This document shows positions 6,928 through 12,558 of a stretch of DNA of 18,742 bases, piece by piece. Below the pieces are notes generated by a model, which was not told where the DNA came from, did not search any database, and saw only the letters and a program-made list of their open reading frames with translations. The stretch covers positions 1 to 18,742 of the forward strand of contig JAVBKP010000116.1 of NCBI GenBank assembly GCA_031553975.1. The letters are read 5' to 3'. Position numbers and translations under genes: made by a program. The stretch's first letter is position 1, and the number at the start of each line of letters is the position of its first letter. Origin of the DNA: JAVBKP01 sp031553975. Lineage in GTDB: Bacteria > Bacillota > Clostridia > Peptostreptococcales > Anaerovoracaceae.

Positions 6928-7569
6928 ATGCGAATTACAGTAGATGGACCAGCTGGTGCTGGGAAGAGTACCATTGCCAAATATATTTCTCAGGAAATGT
7001 GCATTTTGTACATTGATTCTGGTGCTATGTATAGAGCGGTGGCGTATAAAGCAGTTTCAAATAATGTTGATATTTATCACGATGTGGCGCTAAAAGCCAT
7101 GCTAGAGGATACAGATATAGACTTTTTGGATGGTAAAATCTTCTTAGATGGAGACGATATCAGTGATAAAATCAGAACACCAGAAATATCAAAAATGTCA
7201 TCTGACATCTCAGCTATTCCAATGGTTAGGGAAAAGCTTGTAGACCTACAACGCAAAATGGGTGAGAGCAAAGATGTAATCATGGATGGTAGAGATATAG
7301 GTACCAATGTGTTCCCAAATGCGGAATATAAGTTCTATGTTACGGCTACACCAGAAGAGAGGGGTAGGCGTAGACATCAGGAGTTAACAGAAAAAGGCGT
7401 AGAATCGGATTTAAGCCAAGTTGTTGACGAAATCAAGCAAAGGGACCACAACGACTCTACAAGAGCCTTAAATCCATTAAAAAAGGCCGAGGATGCCGTA
7501 CTGGTGGATACCACGGGCAAATCAATTGAGGAAGTGGTGGCTGAGGCCATAAAGTATATTCAAAAATAA
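6928..7569 (+). CDS. cmk: Cytidylate kinase (CMP/dCMP kinase)
   Basis: This enzyme phosphorylates CMP and dCMP to the diphosphates using ATP in pyrimidine salvage and dCTP supply. The 213-residue product has the P-loop VDGPAGAGKST at residues 5-15, the substrate motif DSGAMYRAVA, the GRDIGTNVFPNAEYKFYVTA block and the lid ERGRRRHQEL, followed by QRDHNDSTRALNPLKKAEDA. All are typical of Cmk. The ATG lies 7 nt after nrdR, with GGAGAGCC as ribosome binding site overlapping the nrdR end. In many clostridia cmk is followed by plsC/ispH/rpsA; here a terminator follows instead. Confidence 0.97.
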   Translation: MRITVDGPAGAGKSTIAKYISQEMCILYIDSGAMYRAVAYKAVSNNVDIYHDVALKAMLEDTDIDFLDGKIFLDGDDISDKIRTPEISKMSSDISAIPMVREKLVDLQRKMGESKDVIMDGRDIGTNVFPNAEYKFYVTATPEERGRRRHQELTEKGVESDLSQVVDEIKQRDHNDSTRALNPLKKAEDAVLVDTTGKSIEEVVAEAIKYIQK

Positions 7570-7576
7570 TAAATAC

Positions 7577-7607
7577 CCACTTACGCCAGCGGATGTAAGT
7601 GGTTTTT
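7577..7607 (+). terminator. Rho-independent terminator after cmk
   Basis: CCACTTAC (7577-7584) pairs with GTAAGTGG (7595-7602) around a 10-nt loop, followed by five T. It ends the nrdR-cmk unit, although the next gene starts only 18 nt later, so some read-through is likely. Confidence 0.65.
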
Positions 7608-7624
7608 GATGAAGGGCGTTACAT

Positions 7625-8335
7625 ATGAAAAAATTTACACTTTGTGATGATTTTTTAGCACTTTTCCCAGATGCGTGCTTTGGCATCCTAGTAGCCAATG
7701 GAGTGAGCAATGTAGCAGAAGATACTGCAGTATATGAAACCATGCTGAGAGAAGCTGAAAAGCAAGCAAAAGTTCATGTGAGGGAGGAAGAATTTAGTGA
7801 AAACCCTGTGGTGGCTGAATGGCGTGCAGCATACAGGAAATTTAAGACAAAAAAAGGTGCTAGATGCTCGGTAGAAGCATTATTAAAGCGCGCCCAGACA
7901 GGAAACCAACTAAATACAATTAGTCCCGTTGTAGATTTGTATAATTGCATTTCCCTAAAGTACGGATTTCCGGCTGGAGGCGAGGATATCGACACGTTTG
8001 AAGGGGATCTGCGTCTTACCATGGCCAATGGTGATGAAGAGTTTTATTTAATTGGCTCTGAAGAAAACGAACCACCATACCAAGGGGAAGTGGTTTATAA
8101 AGACAATGCAGGGGCGGTATGCCGCTGTTTTAACTGGCGAGAAGCCAAGAGAACAATGCTAACCGAGGACAGCAAGAACATGTTCTTGATTATTGAAGCA
8201 GTTAACCATGATCGGATGGAGGCGTTACAAACGGCCATGTCGGAGCTAGCAGCCAATGTAGAGAAGTACACAGGCGCCACCGTGCGTCAAACCATAGTGG
8301 ACAAAAACAATCCAGAAACCATAATAGAAGAATAA
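7625..8335 (+). CDS. Stand-alone B3/4 domain protein (PheT editing-domain relative)
   Basis: The 236-residue soluble protein resembles the B3/B4 domain of the phenylalanyl-tRNA synthetase beta subunit, also found as free-standing proteins. Landmarks are WRAAYRKFKTKKGARCSVEA (residues 62-81), NQLNTISPVVDLYNCISLKY (about 98-117), GGEDIDTFEGDLRLTMA, and the CFNWREAKRTMLTEDSKNMF block. In PheT this domain hydrolyses mischarged Tyr-tRNA(Phe). Free-standing members may be trans-editing enzymes or bind aminoacyl-tRNA or amino acids; the actual substrate is not known from sequence. The ATG follows GAAGGG by 8 nt. No own promoter is evident in the 17 nt after the cmk terminator. Confidence 0.85.
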   Translation: MKKFTLCDDFLALFPDACFGILVANGVSNVAEDTAVYETMLREAEKQAKVHVREEEFSENPVVAEWRAAYRKFKTKKGARCSVEALLKRAQTGNQLNTISPVVDLYNCISLKYGFPAGGEDIDTFEGDLRLTMANGDEEFYLIGSEENEPPYQGEVVYKDNAGAVCRCFNWREAKRTMLTEDSKNMFLIIEAVNHDRMEALQTAMSELAANVEKYTGATVRQTIVDKNNPETIIEE

Positions 8336-8349
8336 AGTATAATAAAGAG

Positions 8350-8395
8350 CCCTCTTGCAAAACCTAAGCTGATTAGGTTAGCAAGGGGGATTTTT
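8350..8395 (+). terminator. Terminator hairpin overlapping the PBP ribosome binding site
   Basis: CCCTCTTGC (8350-8358) pairs with GCAAGGGGG (8381-8389, one G-U). Inside it a second stem AACCTAA/TTAGGTT (8361-8367/8373-8379) closes a 5-nt loop, and TTTTT follows at 8391-8395. The 3' arm AAGGGGG is also the ribosome binding site of the following UUG-initiated gene. Folding would therefore both terminate and occlude translation. Confidence 0.75.
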
Positions 8396-8396
8396 G

Positions 8397-10073
8397 TTGA
8401 AAGAAAAAAATGAAAGAGATTTAGAGCAGCAGCCATATTCTACCAGAAGAAGAACTGGTGAGGAACGCAGACGTAGAGCGCGTTTTGTGAGCATTGGTGT
8501 TAGCTGGGCAATTTTGCTATGTTTGCTAATCGGCCGGTTAGCATTCATACAGATTGTGGATGGAGCAGAGTATGCTGAGCAGGCAAAGAAGCGGCAGCAG
8601 ACCTCCCTGAACGGACTTGCCATTCGAGGCATAATATATGACCGGAATATGGAACCGCTGACGAATAGGGAGAAAACATATATTTATTTTGTACCAAAAT
8701 CAGGGATGAATATAGAACTTCAGATGATGCTACTCAATCTAGGCGCAGAGAGAATCAGCACGTCCAATGCCAAGTACGACATATATCGAAGCTTTGAGCA
8801 CAGTCAAAACAGCAGCAAGAACATGAAGGAAAAGTATAAGGTTTTTGAGTTTACTATGAATAGCAGGTACGAGAGAAACCAAGTGGCAGAGCATTTGATC
8901 GGATACATCAATGCCAGAGACAATAAGGGACAAACAGGCTTAGAGGCTGCATATGATTCACTTCTTAGAATACCAGACAATAGCTATTATGTGACAATGG
9001 ACGGTACGAGGCGCATAATAGATGGATTTGGCATGAGCCTCAATGAAGAAATCAAAAAAACCGCCATAGTGACCACCTTAGATTATAATGTGCAAAGAAA
9101 AGTCGAAGAGGTGATGAAAGAGTATGAAAGCAATGGTAGTGTGGTGATACTAGATGCGAAAACAGGGGATTTGATAGCATCGGCCAGCACACCAGGGTAT
9201 GACCCAGACAATATGGAGGATTACATCAATAGCCAAGGTGATGAACTGATTAACAAAAGCATTCGAGGTGAATATGCACCTGGATCTGTGTTCAAAATCG
9301 TAGTTATGGCGGCCGCCCTAGAACTTGAAAAATTTAACTTAAACTCCAAGTTTGTATGCAATGGATATGAGGAAATTAATGGGGTGCGCATTGCTTGTTC
9401 TAGCATTAACATAGGGGGGCATGGGGGGATTACATTAGAACAAGCCTTTGAGAAATCGTGCAATTCGGCATTTATACAGATGGGCAAGGAAATCGGAGGG
9501 CAGGAGATTTTGTCCATGGCATTGAAGTTTGGAATCGGAAAAAAAGCCCTCGAGAATATTCCCGACGAAAAACCAGGCAATTTGCCAACTATATATGAGG
9601 CGGCTGGCGCCGGGGTGGGAAACCTAGCCATAGGACAAGGTGAACTGACAACCACGCCTTTGCAAATCGCTAAAATGACCAATGTAATAGCCAGTGGCGG
9701 TAAAATAGGCACAACCAGATTGGTAAAAGGCGAGATGACAGATGGTAAGATGATCAAAGAGTATGAAGAACCGGAGTTAGAAGATGTCATAACCCAAGAT
9801 ACAGCGGCAAAGATACAGAATATGATGAAGCTAGTGATAGATACAGGGACAGCCAACAATATAAACCTTGCCAAAGGCTTGACAGCCGCGGGTAAGACAG
9901 GGTCTGCCCAAAGCTCCGATGGGGGAGAAAAGGTGGTACACGGATGGTTCACAGGCTTTGTACCAGCAGACAATCCAGAGTATACAATTACCGTATTTGT
10001 AAAAAATGGCAACTCTGGCCGCCAATCCGCCGTACCTATATTAGAAAAAATTTCAAACGAAATTTACAAATAA
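8397..10073 (+). CDS. Class B penicillin-binding protein (peptidoglycan transpeptidase)
   Basis: This is a membrane-anchored DD-transpeptidase that cross-links peptidoglycan. A very basic N-terminus (TRRRTGEERRRRARF) is followed by one membrane segment (ISWAILLCLLIG region, residues ~30-50), a dimerisation-like domain and the transpeptidase domain. The three catalytic motifs are present: SxxK in GSVFK (Ser297, Lys300), SxN in KSCNSAF (Ser354, Asn356) and KTG in AGKTGSAQ (Lys500). At 558 aa it is within the PBP2/SpoVD/PbpA size range; no PASTA domain is seen. No division or elongation partner lies beside it. Start: TTG at 8397 is 6 nt after AAGGGGGA; TTG 8394 is too close and the nearby ATG is out of frame. 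A sporulation role is possible but unproven. Confidence 0.92.
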   Translation: MKEKNERDLEQQPYSTRRRTGEERRRRARFVSIGVSWAILLCLLIGRLAFIQIVDGAEYAEQAKKRQQTSLNGLAIRGIIYDRNMEPLTNREKTYIYFVPKSGMNIELQMMLLNLGAERISTSNAKYDIYRSFEHSQNSSKNMKEKYKVFEFTMNSRYERNQVAEHLIGYINARDNKGQTGLEAAYDSLLRIPDNSYYVTMDGTRRIIDGFGMSLNEEIKKTAIVTTLDYNVQRKVEEVMKEYESNGSVVILDAKTGDLIASASTPGYDPDNMEDYINSQGDELINKSIRGEYAPGSVFKIVVMAAALELEKFNLNSKFVCNGYEEINGVRIACSSINIGGHGGITLEQAFEKSCNSAFIQMGKEIGGQEILSMALKFGIGKKALENIPDEKPGNLPTIYEAAGAGVGNLAIGQGELTTTPLQIAKMTNVIASGGKIGTTRLVKGEMTDGKMIKEYEEPELEDVITQDTAAKIQNMMKLVIDTGTANNINLAKGLTAAGKTGSAQSSDGGEKVVHGWFTGFVPADNPEYTITVFVKNGNSGRQSAVPILEKISNEIYK

Positions 10074-10076
10074 ACC

Positions 10077-10170
10077 AATTGGGGACGGTTCTAAATTACA
10101 AAAATACGCAAAACTGGGACGGTTCTAAATTGCTGACCGATTGGTCATCAATTTAGAACCGTCCCAATTT
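10077..10170. repeat. Palindromic repeat element, copy 1 (plus an extra half copy)
   Basis: The main palindrome has 18-nt perfect arms (10115-10132 and 10149-10166; left arm TGGGACGGTTCTAAATTG). They flank an inner hairpin TGACC-GATT-GGTCA (10134-10147) with one mismatch between. An extra left-arm copy (GGGGACGGTTCTAAATT, 10081-10097) precedes it in direct orientation. The element starts 4 nt after the PBP stop and ends in AATTTT, so it could also act as a terminator. GC-rich ends and repetition in intergenic sites resemble REP/BIME elements mobilised by Y1-type (RAYT) transposases; none is in the window. Confidence 0.9.
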
Positions 10171-10250
10171 TATGATTAGCAAAATTATAAGTATAAATAG
10201 TTTTTGACAGGGTAAAATAAAAGCAAATCAAAACAGGGAGGAAAAAATCA

Positions 10251-10439
10251 ATGGATATGAAATCACAAATCATAGATGAATTGGATCGTAGAGTAGATTT
10301 GTTGACAAAATCACAAAATAAACAAATCAAAGTGACGGGCAACCAATATGAAGAACTAAATCAAGCCATAGGAAAAGTAATTGGCGCGCCACTTATTGGA
10401 GAATTAAAGGATATAAGAACCTTTGTACAAAAACTCTAA
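10251..10439 (+). CDS. Hypothetical 62-residue protein
   Basis: This small, charged, probably helical protein begins MDMKSQIIDELDRRVDLLTK and ends VIGAPLIGELKDIRTFVQKL. It has no cysteines, signal peptide or membrane segment. I do not recognise the family. The ATG follows a strong GGGAGG (10236-10241) by 9 nt, which supports translation. A TTGACA at 10204-10209 lies upstream but without a good -10 at 17 nt. It is bracketed by palindromic repeat copies 1 and 2, the second starting 14 nt after its stop. Confidence 0.65.
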   Translation: MDMKSQIIDELDRRVDLLTKSQNKQIKVTGNQYEELNQAIGKVIGAPLIGELKDIRTFVQKL

Positions 10440-10452
10440 TCGACAGATCAAA

Positions 10453-10508
10453 CCGGGACGGTTCTAGATTGATGACCGAGAGGTCAGCAATCTAGAACCG
10501 TCCCAATT
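10453..10508. repeat. Palindromic repeat element, copy 2
   Basis: Arms of 17 nt (GGGACGGTTCTAGATTG at 10455-10471, and its complement at 10488-10504) flank TGACC-GAGA-GGTCA (10473-10486). Relative to copy 1, one arm base changed (AAATT to AGATT) and the opposite arm changed in step, keeping the pair. The loop differs (GAGA for GATT). The tail is again AATTTT. It lies between the 62-aa gene and the next promoter. Confidence 0.9.
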
Positions 10509-10546
10509 TTGTATTCATTATGCATTTACAACTGAGGGGTCCCCGT

Positions 10547-10575
10547 TTGACAATTTGATGTTAAAATTATATGAT
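10547..10575 (+). promoter_or_regulatory. Sigma-A promoter of the GNAT-like gene
   Basis: A perfect TTGACA (10547-10552), 17-nt spacer and TATGAT (10570-10575) form a near-consensus promoter. Transcription would begin near 10582, which rules out the earlier in-frame ATG at 10571 and supports the 10607 start. Confidence 0.8.
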
Positions 10576-10606
10576 ATACACATCAAATGAGAGCAAAAGG
10601 TGTGTT

Positions 10607-11305
10607 ATGAATATAGAAAAAGCGATAGAATACATAGAAAAAGACCCAATAGCCCATGCGGATATGTTACTGCCTATTCATAGAGGTACGGCCGAAATTT
10701 TATATGCCAGTCATGAAGGGGTGTTGTTGCGTGAGAGTAAAAGTGGCATATATTTCATGTCTGTAGATAACCTTGACCTAGGAAAGGAACTATTTGAATT
10801 AGTAGAGAAAGGTGAAGTTTTTTCTCTTCACCAAGAGTTCATGTTTGATTATATCAAAGAAGAAGCAAATTATGAAAATCAGATGAAGTGTCATCAAAAA
10901 GTATATACGCGCAAAGAAAAACTGCAGGTAGATAGCAAATTAACCATAAAGCAACTTGGAATAGAGTATCTAGATATTGTATTTGATAATTACCACGCTT
11001 ATCGGTATTATGACTACTTGAAGGAACGCATTGAAAGTGGTGAGATGTATGGTGGATTCATTGAGGACAAACTTTGCGGATTTGTCGGTATGCATCAAGA
11101 GGGGAGTATTGGACTTTTAGAAATCCTCGAAGAACACAGGCAAAAAGGCTACGCAACCATTTTAGAAAGTTTCATCATTAATCTAGTGTTAGAAAAAGGT
11201 TTGATGCCTTACGGACATGTGACTGTTGGTAACGATCATTCATTAAAGCTGCAAGAAAAGCTAGGTATGGTAACTTCAAAACAAACCATATATTGGTTAT
11301 TTTAA
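10607..11305 (+). CDS. GNAT-like acetyltransferase family protein
   Basis: The 232-residue soluble protein has an N-terminal half of unclear fold (HRGTAEILYASHEGVLLRES) and a C-terminal half resembling GNAT N-acetyltransferases. YGGFIEDKLCGFVGMHQEGS is followed by LLEILEEHRQKGYATILESF, where Q-K-G-Y-A fits the acetyl-CoA motif, and by NDHSLKLQEKLGMV. The fold is like FR47-type members. The substrate is unknown; a role in resistance, metabolism or protein modification cannot be distinguished. ATG 10607 follows AAAAGGTGTGTT and lies downstream of the promoter at 10547-10575. The gene stands between palindromic repeat copies 2 and 3 as its own transcription unit. Confidence 0.78.
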   Translation: MNIEKAIEYIEKDPIAHADMLLPIHRGTAEILYASHEGVLLRESKSGIYFMSVDNLDLGKELFELVEKGEVFSLHQEFMFDYIKEEANYENQMKCHQKVYTRKEKLQVDSKLTIKQLGIEYLDIVFDNYHAYRYYDYLKERIESGEMYGGFIEDKLCGFVGMHQEGSIGLLEILEEHRQKGYATILESFIINLVLEKGLMPYGHVTVGNDHSLKLQEKLGMVTSKQTIYWLF

Positions 11306-11310
11306 TATGC

Positions 11311-11373
11311 CATTTAGAACCGTCCCAACTTGATGACCGATTGGTCACAATGCATTTAGAACCGTCCCCAATT
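11311..11373. repeat. Palindromic repeat element, copy 3 (arm-flipped)
   Basis: The inner hairpin TGACC-GATT-GGTCA (11334-11347) matches copy 1. The outer arm CATTTAGAACCGTCCC, however, occurs twice in the same direction (11311-11326 and 11353-11368) instead of as an inverted pair. The element starts 5 nt after the GNAT stop. This copy cannot form the long outer stem of copies 1 and 2. Confidence 0.88.
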
Positions 11374-11374
11374 C

Positions 11375-11470
11375 ATGAAAATAAAAAAATTAGAAAAATT
11401 TTCTAAAAGGTATAAAACATTTGCGGGCTTATCCGATAATACAAGTGTAAGGGACATACAATTATCGTAA
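11375..11470 (+). other. Possible 31-codon ORF or gene remnant
   Basis: The frame reads MKIKKLEKFSKRYKTFAGLS, then DNTSVRDIQLS and a TAA. It is basic and amphipathic and is followed by a good terminator at 11491-11517. No Shine-Dalgarno site precedes it, as the repeat element abuts it. It may be the end of a decayed gene, a small RNA or chance. Confidence 0.25.
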
Positions 11471-11490
11471 GATTAATTATTGTCAAACAA

Positions 11491-11517
11491 AAGGTGTGGG
11501 ATTCCACATCTTTTTTT
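11491..11517 (+). terminator. Rho-independent terminator upstream of the DUF1904-like gene
   Basis: AAGGTGTGG (11491-11499) pairs with CCACATCTT (11504-11512, one G-U) around loop GATT, followed by seven T (11511-11517). No obvious complete gene lies between it and the GNAT-like gene, apart from the possible 31-codon ORF. Confidence 0.78.
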
Positions 11518-11518
11518 A

Positions 11519-11547
11519 TTGGCTTTTTTACAATAATAAGGTATTAT
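11519..11547 (+). promoter_or_regulatory. Possible promoter of the DUF1904-like gene
   Basis: TTGGCT (11519-11524), 17 nt, TATTAT (11542-11547). The -10 is good and the -35 half-matching. It starts at the tail of the upstream terminator, 32 nt before the gene. Confidence 0.4.
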
Positions 11548-11578
11548 TTAAATATCAAATGATCAGGAGGAAGATACG

Positions 11579-11905
11579 ATGCCATTATTGTTCTTTAATA
11601 ATGTAGAAAAAGAGACAGTCAAAGAGCTATCCGAAGAGTTGGTAGGACCTTTAGCAGAAGCAATCGGCTGCCCAGAAGACTGGTTTAGCTTTACCCACAC
11701 AGCAAGTGTGATGTTTTACCAGAAAAAGGTTATGGAAAAAACAGCTTATGTAGAAGTAAAATGGTTTCAACGTGAACAAAAAATCCAAGACGCTGTAGCA
11801 AAAATAATTAATGGAGCTATGGAGACCAAAAGAAAAAGTGATGTAATAATTACATTTACCAAATTAGAAGAAGAGAAATATTACGAGGCAGGAGAGCATT
11901 TTTAA
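11579..11905 (+). CDS. DUF1904 family protein
   Basis: The 108-residue soluble protein begins MPLLFFNNVEKETVKELSEE and contains LAEAIGCPEDWFSFTHTASV and VKWFQREQKIQDAVAKIING. This resembles DUF1904 proteins of clostridia, which I recall as having a tautomerase/MIF-like fold. A proline directly after the initiator Met, as in Pro1 tautomerases, is present. No function is established. The ATG follows AGGAGGAAGATACG. The stop codon lies in the loop of a small hairpin, and a GNAT gene follows 38 nt later. Confidence 0.75.
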   Translation: MPLLFFNNVEKETVKELSEELVGPLAEAIGCPEDWFSFTHTASVMFYQKKVMEKTAYVEVKWFQREQKIQDAVAKIINGAMETKRKSDVIITFTKLEEEKYYEAGEHF

Positions 11906-11917
11906 GATGCTCTTTTT
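11893..11917 (+). terminator. Weak terminator-like hairpin at the end of the DUF1904-like gene
   Basis: AGAGCAT (11893-11899) pairs with ATGCTCT (11907-11913) around a 7-nt loop that contains the stop codon, followed by five T (11913-11917). The GNAT gene begins 27 nt later, so it may act as a partial terminator. Confidence 0.45.
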
Positions 11918-11943
11918 AGACGGACAACGAAGGAGGGAAGAAC

Positions 11944-12426
11944 ATGTGCACTGTGGCATTAAGAAAGGCCCATATTGAAGACTATAAGATAATCCATGAA
12001 AACCAGACGATAGCCTTTAAACCACTTCTTGATCACTACAAGGACTATGACACCAACCCAGGCATGGAAACCACAGAAAAAGTTAGAGAAGAAATAGGGC
12101 AACAGCATAATGACTATTATCACATACTAATAGAAGACAGTCTTATAGGTATGATTAGAATAAGGCGAAAAGACAATGGTGTTCGGAGAATATCCAGAAT
12201 GTACATCATGCCAGATTATCAAAACAAAGGATATGCCCAAACTGCTATTACGTTAGCAGAATCTCTATATCCAGAGGCTAAGATATGGGAGTTAGATACC
12301 ATACTGCAAGAGACAAAGCTATGCCATTTGTACGAAAAAATGGGATACAAAAGAACCGGAGAGGTAATTCCAGTAAATGTGGATATGTCACTTGTGTCAT
12401 ACCAAAAGCCACAACATATTGAGTAA
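11944..12426 (+). CDS. GNAT family N-acetyltransferase
   Basis: The 160-residue protein is a single GNAT domain. N-terminal VALRKAHIEDYKIIHENQ is typical of the start of the fold. DSLIGMIRIRRKDN forms strand beta-4, and RISRMYIMPDYQNKGYAQTA carries the acetyl-CoA pyrophosphate-binding motif (QNKGYA). LCHLYEKMGYKRTGE is the C-terminal motif. Substrate unknown. The ATG follows AAGGAGGGAAGAAC, an excellent ribosome binding site. It may be read with the upstream DUF1904-like gene across a weak hairpin. It is followed by the strong promoter of the ABC operon. Confidence 0.9.
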   Translation: MCTVALRKAHIEDYKIIHENQTIAFKPLLDHYKDYDTNPGMETTEKVREEIGQQHNDYYHILIEDSLIGMIRIRRKDNGVRRISRMYIMPDYQNKGYAQTAITLAESLYPEAKIWELDTILQETKLCHLYEKMGYKRTGEVIPVNVDMSLVSYQKPQHIE

Positions 12427-12461
12427 AAGAAGAAATTTATGGTAAAGAGTCAGAAAAATTC

Positions 12462-12490
12462 TTGACAATTGGACTTGACAGGAGTATTAT
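12462..12490 (+). promoter_or_regulatory. Strong sigma-A promoter of the ABC importer operon
   Basis: TTGACA (12462-12467), exactly 17 nt, TATTAT (12485-12490). A second TTGACA lies inside the spacer at 12475-12480 without a clear -10 of its own. The expected start of transcription is near 12497, giving a leader of about 62 nt. Confidence 0.85.
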
Positions 12491-12492
12491 TG

Positions 12493-12506
12493 ATTAAATA
12501 TTTAAT
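12493..12506. promoter_or_regulatory. Candidate operator palindrome at the ABC operon start site
   Basis: ATTAAATATTTAAT is a perfect 14-bp palindrome located 2 nt after the -10 box and over the expected +1. The position is ideal for repressor binding. AT-rich palindromes arise by chance more easily than GC-rich ones, so this is only a candidate; no regulator gene is adjacent. Confidence 0.4.
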
Positions 12507-12558
12507 TTGCAAGAGAATTATTGACTTGTATTTTGAAAAGAAAAAGGAGGAAGACAAT

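Noticed and set aside
9221..10012. 263-codon minus-strand frame opposite the PBP gene
   Set aside because: It overlaps the catalytic motifs of the PBP, and its Pro/Ser-rich translation is typical of an antisense shadow.
10204..10232. TTGACA as promoter for the 62-aa gene
   Set aside because: No acceptable -10 box occurs 16-18 nt downstream, so it was not listed as a promoter.
10077..11373. CRISPR array interpretation of the repeated palindromes
   Set aside because: Spacing is irregular with whole genes between copies, orientations vary, and no cas genes are present.
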